Shown here: positions 25,319 through 32,770 of the stretch, in pieces
Layout of the letters: every line of letters begins with the position of its first letter
Numbering within the stretch: position 1 is the first letter of the stretch
DNA from: Hymenobacter convexus
Lineage (GTDB): Bacteria; Bacteroidota; Bacteroidia; Cytophagales; Hymenobacteraceae
Length of the DNA stretch: 64,000 bases
NCBI RefSeq assembly: GCF_030580955.1
Contig: NZ_JAUQON010000008.1
Coordinates: 124,001-188,000 of the forward strand
Direction of reading: 5' to 3'
Made by a program: the position numbers and the translations under genes
The notes under the pieces: model-generated
The model's database searches: none
What the model was told of the DNA's origin: nothing
The model's input: the letters and a program-made list of their open reading frames with translations, nothing else

Positions 25319-25358
25319 ACAGCCGGTTAAATCGAACGGGTTCGATTTAACCGGCTGT
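25319..25358. repeat. 40-bp perfect palindrome (operator candidate)
   Basis: Arms 25319-25337 and 25340-25358 are perfect 19-bp complements around a central GG. The size and symmetry suit a dimeric regulator site or a cruciform; the TetR gene starts 218 bp away. It is unrelated in sequence to the class A-C elements. Confidence 0.75.
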
Positions 25359-25384
25359 AACGTGTCGAACTCCGCATGCCGTAG

Positions 25385-25472
25385 CTCCTAGGACGGAGAC
25401 CGAACGGATTCAACCAATTGCTTCCTGGATGGGGTGGGATACATCCAGCGAAAGAGAACGTGGGAATTGGTT
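25385..25472. other. Candidate structured element (nested stems)
   Basis: CTCC/GGAG (25385-25388, 25395-25398) forms a small hairpin. AACCAATT (25412-25419) pairs with AATTGGTT (25465-25472), and inside it CTGGATG (25425-25431) pairs with CATCCAG (25442-25448) around a 10-nt loop. The nested pairing suggests an RNA or a complex protein site. Either strand is possible; no promoter was identified. Confidence 0.35.
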
Positions 25473-25543
25473 ATCAGGGCAACCAGTCAATTTGTGCTCC
25501 GATAACAATACAAAAGTAGGTGAGGGTGTACTAATGCCGTATG

Positions 25544-25578
25544 AGTGTTAGCTCACTATCGGTAAGTGTATACTCACT
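25544..25578. promoter_or_regulatory. Two AGTGN6CACT boxes 21 bp apart
   Basis: AGTGTTAGCTCACT (25544-25557) and AGTGTATACTCACT (25565-25578) are both short palindromes and repeat each other. The start-to-start distance is 21 bp, two helical turns, as expected for two regulator dimers on one face of the DNA. They lie about 106 bp after the stop of the deaminase gene and 443 bp upstream of tetR. Confidence 0.4.
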
Positions 25579-25683
25579 TGCCTGATTATCAAATGCATAA
25601 ATTCAGCTTGTTAGTGCGTTGCTTTGTGGTTCCAGCGTTATGTAAGGCTTTGAGCGGCCGAGTGCCGCTGGTCAATCGAAGCC

Positions 25684-26118
25684 CTACAGCTCCATGATGT
25701 CTTCGTTCCAGAGCGTAGGCTCGGCTTCGATGAACTCGTTCATCATGTCCACGCACTCCTGCAGGTCGAGGTCGACAACCTCCACGCCGTGGCTTTCCAA
25801 AAAAGCGCGCGACTCGCCGAACGTGCGCGACTCGCCCACCATCACCTTCGGGATTTTAAACTGCACGATGGTGCCGGCGCACATGTAGCAGGGCATCAGC
25901 GTGGTGTAGATGACGGTGTCGCGGTAGCTACGCTGGCGGCCGGCGTTGGTGAGGCAGTCCATCTCGCCGTGCTTGATGGCGCTGTCTTCCTGCACGCGCT
26001 TGTTGTGGCCCTGGCCAATGATTTTGCCGTCGCGCACGAGCACGGAGCCGATGGGAATACCACCTTGTGAGCGGCCCAGGCGGGCTTCGTCGATGGCGGC
26101 TTGCATGAATTCATCCAT
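25684..26118 (-). CDS. Cytosine/nucleoside deaminase, yeast Fcy1-like
   Basis: A 144-residue zinc deaminase of the CDA superfamily. Zinc ligands and proton shuttle are His50 and Glu52 (HGE) with Cys77 and Cys80 (PCYMC). The surrounding sequence (NAGRQRSYRDTVIYTTLMPC, IPKVMVGESRTFGESRAFLESHGVEVV, MNEFIEAEPTLWNEDI) follows yeast cytosine deaminase closely from memory, including the WxEDI tail, so cytosine to uracil is the likeliest reaction. Guanine or tRNA adenosine deamination cannot be excluded. The start is Met 26118; longer versions overlap the upstream gene. It lies 13 bp after the membrane-protein gene and is probably in the same transcript. Confidence 0.88.
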   Translation of the reverse strand: MDEFMQAAIDEARLGRSQGGIPIGSVLVRDGKIIGQGHNKRVQEDSAIKHGEMDCLTNAGRQRSYRDTVIYTTLMPCYMCAGTIVQFKIPKVMVGESRTFGESRAFLESHGVEVVDLDLQECVDMMNEFIEAEPTLWNEDIMEL

Positions 26119-26131
26119 GGAATGTATCAGG

Positions 26132-26440
26132 TTATGATTGATTGAAATACTGCCGGTGCTTCCACCACAGCAGCAAAGGGGGAATAAGAAAAGCACTCAG
26201 CAGCAAAGCGTAAAGTGCCATTTCATTCTGGCGCATGCTGAGGCGGAAGTTCAGGTCGACACCTAGGAGCAAGGCGACAAACACGACTTGCAATACGCCG
26301 GTGAGCAATAGCAAACGCCCATAAGTAAAGGCTGCATTACGGGTTGCAGAGCGGGTGGACTTGTAAATCCGTAGGCTAATTCCGGTAGATAAAATGTCCA
26401 GCAGCAATAAGGCCAACGGAGCGGTAAATGCAATGAACAT
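26132..26440 (-). CDS. Small membrane protein, 3 predicted helices
   Basis: A 102-residue protein with hydrophobic segments MFIAFTAPLALLLLDILSTG, LLLLTGVLQVVFVALLLGV and ALYALLLSAFLIPPLLLWW. Basic loops between them suggest an ordinary inner-membrane topology. I do not recognise a family. It sits between the AddB-like nuclease (12 bp upstream) and the deaminase (13 bp downstream), so these three genes appear to form one tight transcript. A role in nucleotide uptake could be imagined from context but is not supported by motif. Confidence 0.6.
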   Translation of the reverse strand: MFIAFTAPLALLLLDILSTGISLRIYKSTRSATRNAAFTYGRLLLLTGVLQVVFVALLLGVDLNFRLSMRQNEMALYALLLSAFLIPPLLLWWKHRQYFNQS

Positions 26441-26452
26441 ATTTTATTGAAT

Positions 26453-29400
26453 TTACCGCGCGCAGATGCCTTTATAGGGACAATACTCACACTTGGTGAA
26501 GTCGTCGGTTTTGCGGATGGGCTCGGTAGGGTCGAGAATCCGCAGGGCAATTTTACGCACCAACTCTTCGGAAACGGCGACGAAGTCCTCGCCGCCTTCG
26601 GTGAGGAAGCCGAGGTCGGCGGAGAGCAGGCCTTCGTCGATGTTGCGCAGGGAGAGGATGGCGGTTTCGGCGGTTTCGCGCTGGGCAGTGTGGGCCAGCA
26701 TGAGGCGGTAGAGCCAAAGCTGGCGCACTTTGTCGACGCTGCTGCTGGCCTCGTGCAGGAGGCGGTCAACGGCTTCGGCGGGGGTGAGCTTGTCGCGGTA
26801 GCCGCGCAGCTGCAGGTCGCTGCGCTTCACGAGGCCGGACTTGTAGTCGACCACGCGCAGGCGGCCGTCGGGCAGTTCGTCCACGCGGTCGGCGAAACCG
26901 AAGAGGCGCACGGCCAGCGGCTCAGCGAGGCCCGGCACGTCCACGAAAACGGTGGCAGCCAGCTCTTTCTCCAGGCCAAAGAGGCGGATGGGGAGCAGGC
27001 CAGGCTGCTCCGTTAGGCTTTCGAGCAGGCGCACCACGAGGCGGGTAGCCACCTGGCCGTACACGTGGTTCAGGCCTTCGTCGGCACGGGCGTGCTTTTC
27101 GGTTTCTTCTTGGCGCAGAGCCTTTTGTACTTCGGCCGGGGCCTGCCGGATGAGCTCGGGAATATCATCGGCGGTAATCTGGCGGGCATCCTGCTCGAAG
27201 GGGCGCATCAGGTTTTCCAGCGCCTCGTGCACCATCGTGCCGAAGCTGCTGGCTTCCAGCGTTTCTTCCACGGCGTCGTTTTCGTGGAAGCGGGCCACTT
27301 TCGAGAAGTAGAAGCGCAGAGAGCAGGCCAGAAAATCGTTGAGGCGCGAGGGCGAAATGTTACGTTCCAACACCCCGCGCAGGGCGGCCAGCATTTCTGG
27401 GTCTTTCTCCAGAAGGAGGTCGCCTTCGTATTGGTTCGTCCCCACTTCAACCTCCGGCCCCGCTACCGAAACGGTCAAGTCCTCCAGCGTGAGCTGGGGG
27501 TTCTGGGGCAGCAGGTCGTTTTGCAATTGCAGCAGGAAACGACTACGCTCGCCGCTTTTCATGCCCTCGGCCCCGGGCAGCACGTGTACCAAATCAACGC
27601 GTTGGGCGCGTTGCAGCAGGCGCCAGAAATTGTAGGCCGTGATGGCCTCGGCGTCGGCGTAGGTGGGCAGGCCGGCGGTGGTAAGCACGTCGTAGGGAAA
27701 CAGCGACTGTTGGCGCTTGGGGGCCGGCAGCACGCCTTCGTTGCAGCTGAGGATGATGAGATGGTCGAAATCCAGAGCCCGGGTTTCGAGCAGGCCCATC
27801 ACCTGTACATCGGCCAGCGGCTCACCCGAGAAAGGCAGCCGGGTGCGGCCCATCTGTTCGTACAGGAAGCGGCGGAACGAGCGCACCGACAGGCGCTGCT
27901 CGCGGCAGTCGAAGGCCGAATCGAGCTGCTTGACGAGGGTGTAGAACAGGTATAGGTACTCGGCCCCAATGCTGGTTTCGCGGTCTGAGTCGGCCACTTC
28001 GGCGGAGTAAACCTGCCGCAACAGGTCAATCAACGTATGGCAGGCCCGGATGATGTCATCGCAGTTGTCCCAGGTTTTGAACAGGGCCTCAATGAGCGGG
28101 TGGTGGGCGCCCATGCGTAGCAGCTCTTCGGCGGGCAGCAGCACGGCATTCACGCGCACGATTTCGCGGCAAATCTGGTCGAGCACGCCGTGGTACTGGG
28201 GCTGGTCGGCCTGTTGGTCCTGCCACTGCTGGTAGCGGCGCAGGAAGGGGTGGCTCAGCAGCTTGGTCACGGCCAGGTGGTGGTAGCGTGGCACGCCGTA
28301 GCCGGTTTCCGGGCTGCCTTCGCGGATGCCGGTGAGGTGCACCTCGAACAGCAAATCGACCAGGTTGAACAGGGGCGTGGCCTGAAAGCTCAGGCCCATG
28401 GTCACGTTGTAGTCAGGCACCTCGTCGGGCGGCAGGCCGTGGAGCACGGGCAGGAGGAGGGTTTCGTCGGGCAGCACCACGGCCACGGTGGCGTCGGGGT
28501 AGCGCTGGCGGGCTTCGGCCAGGAGCTGGCCGGCCAGCTTGCCCTGCATGCTGGGGTTGGCCACGCCCAGGTAGCGGACGTGGTGGGGCCGGCCGCGCAG
28601 GTACTCCACGCCGCCGCCGAAGTTATCGAGCGGCAATTTCCACTTGTCGTAATAGCGGCGCAGGTGCTGGCCGGCGCGGTTGGGCGAGTCTTTTTCGAGG
28701 TAAAACGGGTCGGCGTCGAAGCGGATTTCGGCGCGGCCCACGTTCAGCAGCAGCCGGATGAGCTTTTCTTCCGACGCCGACAAATTGCCCAGGCCCACGA
28801 AGACATGCATAGCCGGCGTAGGAGCGGCGGGGTCTTTCAGCTGCTTTTCCAGGCGTTCTACGGCGCGGCGGTAGGCCAGGCCGGGATAGGCGAGGTGGTT
28901 GGCCAGCATGCGCTTTTTGAGCTGGTGGTACACGCGTTCGAGCTGGTTCCAGAAGCCGAAGGAGTGGGCGGCGGCCTGGCTTTTGGGCGGCAGCTCGGCC
29001 AGGTCCCAGCGCTCCAGGGCCTTGGCTTCGCTCAGGTATTCGAACACGGCGTGGGTGTCGGCCAGGTTCTGGTCGAGGTTGGAGAAGTCGCTGAGCAGCA
29101 GGCCGGCCCAGCCCACAAACTGGTCGAAATCGAGCTTTGTGTCGATGCCTTTCAGAATATCATACAGCAGGAGCTGGAGGGCAATGGGCTCCTCCACCTG
29201 CACGCCGGCCAGCTCCACCATGTAGTCCTCCATGGCCGCCACGCGCGGGGCCCACAGGGGCGCGCCCATCGGCAGATTCATCGCCAATTCGTTCTTCAGA
29301 TACACCACGGCGCGGCGCGTGGGCACAATCACCACGATGTCGGACAGCTCATCGAGCGGGCCAGAGCCGTAGCGGTCGAGCAATTCGCGGGCGGTGGCGG

Positions 29401-29473
29401 CCAGGAATGAAACAGGCGCCGCCAAGGGCGCATCAGGGGCAGAAATGACGGCGGAAGCAGGTAGGTTGGGCAT
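26453..29473 (-). CDS. AddB-like PD-(D/E)XK nuclease with Fe-S cysteines
   Basis: A 1006-residue protein resembling the AddB/RexB subunit of the AddAB recombination nuclease. The N-terminal part has a degenerate helicase-like region (DIVVIVPTRRAVVYLKNELA, VMGLLETRALDFDHLIILSCNEGVLP). The nuclease motif VVDYKSG lies about 140 residues from the end. One Cys in FLACSLRFYFSKV together with CEYCPYKGIC at the end matches the four-Cys iron-sulphur site of AddB. Start at Met 29473: TATCTTTA ends 5 nt before it. The partner AddA helicase would normally be adjacent, but a BLUF gene is there instead. It processes double-strand breaks if AddA is encoded elsewhere. Confidence 0.88.
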   Translation of the reverse strand: MPNLPASAVISAPDAPLAAPVSFLAATARELLDRYGSGPLDELSDIVVIVPTRRAVVYLKNELAMNLPMGAPLWAPRVAAMEDYMVELAGVQVEEPIALQLLLYDILKGIDTKLDFDQFVGWAGLLLSDFSNLDQNLADTHAVFEYLSEAKALERWDLAELPPKSQAAAHSFGFWNQLERVYHQLKKRMLANHLAYPGLAYRRAVERLEKQLKDPAAPTPAMHVFVGLGNLSASEEKLIRLLLNVGRAEIRFDADPFYLEKDSPNRAGQHLRRYYDKWKLPLDNFGGGVEYLRGRPHHVRYLGVANPSMQGKLAGQLLAEARQRYPDATVAVVLPDETLLLPVLHGLPPDEVPDYNVTMGLSFQATPLFNLVDLLFEVHLTGIREGSPETGYGVPRYHHLAVTKLLSHPFLRRYQQWQDQQADQPQYHGVLDQICREIVRVNAVLLPAEELLRMGAHHPLIEALFKTWDNCDDIIRACHTLIDLLRQVYSAEVADSDRETSIGAEYLYLFYTLVKQLDSAFDCREQRLSVRSFRRFLYEQMGRTRLPFSGEPLADVQVMGLLETRALDFDHLIILSCNEGVLPAPKRQQSLFPYDVLTTAGLPTYADAEAITAYNFWRLLQRAQRVDLVHVLPGAEGMKSGERSRFLLQLQNDLLPQNPQLTLEDLTVSVAGPEVEVGTNQYEGDLLLEKDPEMLAALRGVLERNISPSRLNDFLACSLRFYFSKVARFHENDAVEETLEASSFGTMVHEALENLMRPFEQDARQITADDIPELIRQAPAEVQKALRQEETEKHARADEGLNHVYGQVATRLVVRLLESLTEQPGLLPIRLFGLEKELAATVFVDVPGLAEPLAVRLFGFADRVDELPDGRLRVVDYKSGLVKRSDLQLRGYRDKLTPAEAVDRLLHEASSSVDKVRQLWLYRLMLAHTAQRETAETAILSLRNIDEGLLSADLGFLTEGGEDFVAVSEELVRKIALRILDPTEPIRKTDDFTKCEYCPYKGICAR

Positions 29474-29478
29474 CTGCG

Positions 29479-29486
29479 TAAAGATA
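29479..29486 (-). promoter_or_regulatory. -7-like box (TATCTTTA) for the AddB-like gene
   Basis: One mismatch at the last position to TAnnTTTG, ending 5 nt before the ATG at 29473. Start of RNA would fall at the start codon. Confidence 0.45.
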
Positions 29487-29520
29487 CCCGGGCGGGGGGA
29501 ATGGGTGCTGGCCTTTACCA

Positions 29521-29550
29521 CCTCATGCTTCGGCTGCGCTCAGCCTGAGG
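29521..29550. repeat. Solo arm of the class B palindromic family
   Basis: ATGCTTCGGCTGCGCTCAGC in this stretch equals the right arm core of class B, but no second arm is nearby. Its ends CCTCA and TGAGG are complementary, so it can still fold on itself. It lies between the BLUF and AddB-like genes on the minus strand. Confidence 0.75.
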
Positions 29551-29569
29551 GGCCAAAAAGTAAACCGGG

Positions 29570-30025
29570 TTACGCCTGCGATTCCGGCCAGCCTTCGGTT
29601 TCGCCCTGTGCCACTAGTTCCAGGAGGAGCTCCAGCAGCTCGGGGCGGGTGTGGGGGCGAGGGATGAGCAGGGCCGGACTGTCGGGGAGGACGTGGCCCA
29701 GCAGGCGGCGCAGGTCGGCGGCTGTGGTGGCCCGAAAGCCCATCGACCAGTCGGCAAAGGTGCGGGCCTGGCAGGGGCCTTCGCCCTGAATCTGGCAATT
29801 GAAATGGCGCGGGTCGAGGGCAATGTGGTTGTAGTAAAGGTTTCGCACCTCTTCGTACTCGCCTTCAAGCAGCTGAAAAAAACGGCCGTCGGGCGTGTAG
29901 AGCAGCAGGCCCGTGATGTGGTGGCCACGGTTGAACGTCCGCGCCTGCTTCAGCAGGGCCGAAAGCTCGGCCGGGGCGAAAGGCACGAGCGACTGGCTTT
30001 GATACAATAGCTGGTACAGTCCCAT
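29570..30025 (-). CDS. BLUF-domain blue-light sensor (1)
   Basis: A 151-residue single-domain BLUF protein. BLUF binds FAD and senses blue light through a hydrogen-bond switch. Key residues are Tyr8 (LYQLLYQS), Asn32 (RTFNRGHHITGLLLY) and Gln51 (FFQLLEG); the WSMGF strand carries the Trp and Met that vary near the flavin. There is no attached output domain, so it must act through a partner. The C-terminal ~45 residues are an extra helix cap, as in short BLUF proteins such as PixD. A second BLUF gene is in the window at 55942. The neighbouring AddB-like gene is probably transcribed separately. Confidence 0.92.
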   Translation of the reverse strand: MGLYQLLYQSQSLVPFAPAELSALLKQARTFNRGHHITGLLLYTPDGRFFQLLEGEYEEVRNLYYNHIALDPRHFNCQIQGEGPCQARTFADWSMGFRATTAADLRRLLGHVLPDSPALLIPRPHTRPELLELLLELVAQGETEGWPESQA

Positions 30026-30215
30026 GCGCGCTCAATTGAAAGACAAACTCAGCACCAACCACCGGAAAGGCACTAGATAGAAGAATAATATACGTAAATT
30101 TATATGTAATGTTGGATGCTTGCTGCTGAGCCGGCTGCCACGAGCTGCCTTTGTCTGGGCGGCGGGTGGGCTCCTGATAAACGCTTATTTTACGTCTTCC
30201 CTTCTGGCCGTTCTC

Positions 30216-31142
30216 ATGAAAGCAACACTACTTCTGTCCCTGATGGCCCTGCTGGTTTTGCCAGCCCGTGCCCAAACCACGCCCACCGTCATCCCCGACC
30301 CAGCCCCCACGGCGCCCGCCCCGGACCCGCTCTGGCGCAAAAGCCTCAAAACCGGACTGGGCTTGAACGAGTCGCTGCTCAGTACCAATTGGAAAGGCGG
30401 CGGCGTGAACACCATTGGCTTCAATGCCCTCTTTAACGCCAAGGCCAACCGCAAAAGCGGCATCCATAGCTTCGACAACGAGGCCGATTTCCTGTTCGCT
30501 TTTTCCCAAACCCGCGGCCTGGGCTACCGCAAAGGCCAGGACCGCCTCTATCTCGATACCAAATACGGCCGGGCCATGAGCAGCCAGTGGGACATGTTCC
30601 TGTCGCTGAACCTGCTTTCCCAGTTCGCACCCGGCTACAAATACGACGGCGACAATGCCCGGCTTACCTCCGATTTTTTTGCGCCCGCCTTCCTCACGGC
30701 CGCCTACGGCTTTGAGTACCACCCGGCCACGTACTTCCACCTGCGCCTTTCGCCCTTCGCCCCGCGCCTCACGGTGGTGAACCGCGCCGACCGCTTCGTG
30801 GCCGCCCTCGGCGACACGCCCTACGGCGTAAACCCCGGCCACAGCACCCGCTTCGAGGTGCTGGCCGCCCAAATTCTGGCCGAATACGACCGCAACATCA
30901 GCCCCAACGTCAACCTCAAGGCCCGCTACCTGCTCTTCGCCAACTACCGCAACCTCACCCCCCGGGAAATCGACCACCGCCTCGACGTGGGCCTCACCGC
31001 CAAAGTAGGCAAGTACATCAACGTGGCCCTCAACGGCATCGCCCTCTACGACTACGACCAGGACCACGGCCTGCAATACTCGCAGGGCCTTACCATCGGG
31101 GTGGCGTATGCGGTGCAGAATTTCACGGACGCGAAGAAGTAA
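30216..31142 (+). CDS. DUF3078 outer-membrane-like protein
   Basis: A 308-residue exported protein. The signal peptide is MKATLLLSLMALLVLPARAQ. The mature sequence begins with a Pro-rich stretch, then WRKSLKTGLGLNESLLSTNWKGGG, typical of DUF3078, with regular amphipathic strands (FFAPAFLTAAYGFEYHP, YFHLRLSPFAPRLTVV, VNLKARYLLFANYRN) like an outer-membrane barrel. DUF3078 is widespread in Bacteroidota and has no assigned function. The start at 30216 fits the signal peptide; an in-frame extension to 30120 does not. It converges on the thioredoxin-like gene. Confidence 0.85.
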   Translation: MKATLLLSLMALLVLPARAQTTPTVIPDPAPTAPAPDPLWRKSLKTGLGLNESLLSTNWKGGGVNTIGFNALFNAKANRKSGIHSFDNEADFLFAFSQTRGLGYRKGQDRLYLDTKYGRAMSSQWDMFLSLNLLSQFAPGYKYDGDNARLTSDFFAPAFLTAAYGFEYHPATYFHLRLSPFAPRLTVVNRADRFVAALGDTPYGVNPGHSTRFEVLAAQILAEYDRNISPNVNLKARYLLFANYRNLTPREIDHRLDVGLTAKVGKYINVALNGIALYDYDQDHGLQYSQGLTIGVAYAVQNFTDAKK

Positions 31143-31199
31143 ACATGGTGCGCGCCGAAGCCGGCTGGCAACAACAAGCCGAACTCAGGGGGCGGACTA

Positions 31200-31694
31200 T
31201 TATCGCTGCTGTTTCAACAACTCGTCGACCTTGCTCAGCATCTTGTTGAATTCGCCTTGCTCAAATCCCACGGATACGTAGGCAATGTTACCCTTGGCGT
31301 CGATGAGGTAGTTGCGGGGAATGTATTGCGTGGCAAAGAGTGAATAAACCGCTCGGTTTTCGTCGGGGTACATCGGCAGTTCAAACCCTTTCTTGGCCTT
31401 GAAAGCGGTAATTTCACTTTGCGTGTGCTCGCGCCCGATGACCAAGATTACCAGGTTCTTATTGCTTTTGTGCGTTGCCCAAAGCTGCTGCATCTGCGGC
31501 AACTCCTGCATGCAGGGCCCACACCAGGTGGCAAAGAAATTAATCAGCACAACCTTGCCTTTTAAATCCAACGATTTTATCGTCTGCTGGTCGTTGCTGA
31601 CGGTGAAAGCGGGGAGGGGCTGGCCAACGGCCAGGTCCTGGCAAAGAGCAGGAAAGCTTACCAGCAGAATTAAGGCGAGTAGCAAATGTTTCAT
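31200..31694 (-). CDS. TlpA-like thioredoxin-fold exported protein
   Basis: A 164-residue TlpA/ResA-type protein. After the signal MKHLLLALILLVSFPALCQ comes FTVSNDQQTIKSLDLKGKVVLINFFATWCGPC with the redox pair Cys58-Cys61, and the cis-Pro segment YIPRNYLID. This subfamily reduces or exchanges disulfides outside the cytoplasm, for example in cytochrome maturation. Whether it serves cytochrome c biogenesis here is unknown. Length and motif spacing are normal. A 35-bp gap separates it from the dehydrogenase gene upstream on the same strand. Confidence 0.92.
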   Translation of the reverse strand: MKHLLLALILLVSFPALCQDLAVGQPLPAFTVSNDQQTIKSLDLKGKVVLINFFATWCGPCMQELPQMQQLWATHKSNKNLVILVIGREHTQSEITAFKAKKGFELPMYPDENRAVYSLFATQYIPRNYLIDAKGNIAYVSVGFEQGEFNKMLSKVDELLKQQR

Positions 31695-31729
31695 TTGGAA
31701 AAGCTGAGTAAGTGGTTGGTTAAGGCAAT

Positions 31730-32761
31730 TTAGGCAGGGCGCAGCGCATAAATACGTTCAATAATTTCCACCACTTTCAGCCCTTCCAACGCGTTGGTGG
31801 TGGCGTGGCTGCGCTGCTGCACGGTGTCCACCACGTTTTCGATGACCTGCACGTGGTTGGCGGCCGAGCCCTGGAAGGCGCCGTAGTTATTGGCGGGGTT
31901 GGTGGGCGCCAGTTCCGGCATCTGGTAGCCGTCGAGGTGGCAATATTCTACCTTATCCATGTACTGGCCCGCAATGCGCAGGCTGCCGCGCTCGGCCACC
32001 ACGGTGAGGGAGCTTTCGAGGTTGCGGTCCCACACGGCGGTGCTGTAGCTGAGCGTGCCGCTGCCGCCGCGCACGAGGTCGAAGGTGACGAAGCCGCTGT
32101 CTTCAAACTCGGTCAGCCCCGCGTGGGTAAAGTCGCGGAAGCGGGCCGAAATGTTGGCGATGTCGCCGAACACCCAGTACAGCAAATCGACGAAGTGGCT
32201 GAATTGGGTGAAGAGCGTGCCGCCATCCAGCGCCTGCGTGCCCTTCCAGCCGCCGGGCCGGTAGTAGCGCGCGTCGCGGTTCCAGAAGCAGTTCAGCTGC
32301 ACCAGAAACACCTGGCCCAAGCGTCCTTCGTCGACAATCTGCTTCAGCCAGGTGGCGGGGGGCGAGTAGCGGTTTTGCATGACGCCGAACACCAGCCGGC
32401 CGGTTTGCAGCGCCGTGTGCACGATGGTTTCGGCATCGGTCTTGTGCAGGGCAATGGGCTTTTCGATGACGACGTGCAAGCCGTGGCGCAGGCCGGCTAC
32501 CGCCTGCGGGGCGTGCAGGCCGTTGGGCGTGGCCACGGTGAGCACGTCGGCGGCGGGGCCGTTTTGCAGGTATTCTTCGAGCGAAGCGAAGAAAGGCACG
32601 CCCGGAAACTCGGCGGCCAGCCCGGGCTGCAAGTCGGCGCGAATGTCAATCAGGGCGGCTAATTCGGCTCCGTTGTGGCGGGAAACCAGCGTGGCGTGGC
32701 GGCGGCCGATGTGGCCCACGCCACAGATGACGAAGCGAACTTTGGAGGTAAAATCAGGCAC
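31730..32761 (-). CDS. Gfo/Idh/MocA oxidoreductase, WbpB/WlbA-like
   Basis: A 343-residue NAD(P)-linked sugar dehydrogenase. VRFVICGVGHIGRRHATLV is the nucleotide-binding motif, VVIEKPIALH supplies the conserved Lys of the EKP motif, and GGWKGTQALDGGTLFTQFSHFVDLLYWVFG contains the typical Gly-Gly and catalytic His region. The pattern, with the aminotransferase gene 9 bp upstream, fits UDP-GlcNAc(A) 3-dehydrogenases (WbpB, WlbA) that make a 3-keto sugar for transamination. Start is GTG. The missing WbpA- and WbpD-like partners are not in this window. Confidence 0.85.
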   Translation of the reverse strand: MPDFTSKVRFVICGVGHIGRRHATLVSRHNGAELAALIDIRADLQPGLAAEFPGVPFFASLEEYLQNGPAADVLTVATPNGLHAPQAVAGLRHGLHVVIEKPIALHKTDAETIVHTALQTGRLVFGVMQNRYSPPATWLKQIVDEGRLGQVFLVQLNCFWNRDARYYRPGGWKGTQALDGGTLFTQFSHFVDLLYWVFGDIANISARFRDFTHAGLTEFEDSGFVTFDLVRGGSGTLSYSTAVWDRNLESSLTVVAERGSLRIAGQYMDKVEYCHLDGYQMPELAPTNPANNYGAFQGSAANHVQVIENVVDTVQQRSHATTNALEGLKVVEIIERIYALRPA

Positions 32762-32770
32762 GGAGTGGAA

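Larger units (their letters stand above)
25102..25683. other. 582-bp intergenic stretch with several dyads
   Basis: The longest non-coding stretch in the window. It lies upstream of the TetR gene and downstream of the deaminase gene. It contains an interrupted GC-rich hairpin, a 40-bp palindrome, a nested stem pair and two AGTGN6CACT boxes, listed separately. No open frame in it looks like a protein. Confidence 0.7.

Noticed and set aside
29521..29550. Rho-independent terminator for the BLUF gene
   Set aside because: It matches the class B arm core too closely to be an ordinary terminator, and no T-run follows; listed as a solo arm instead.
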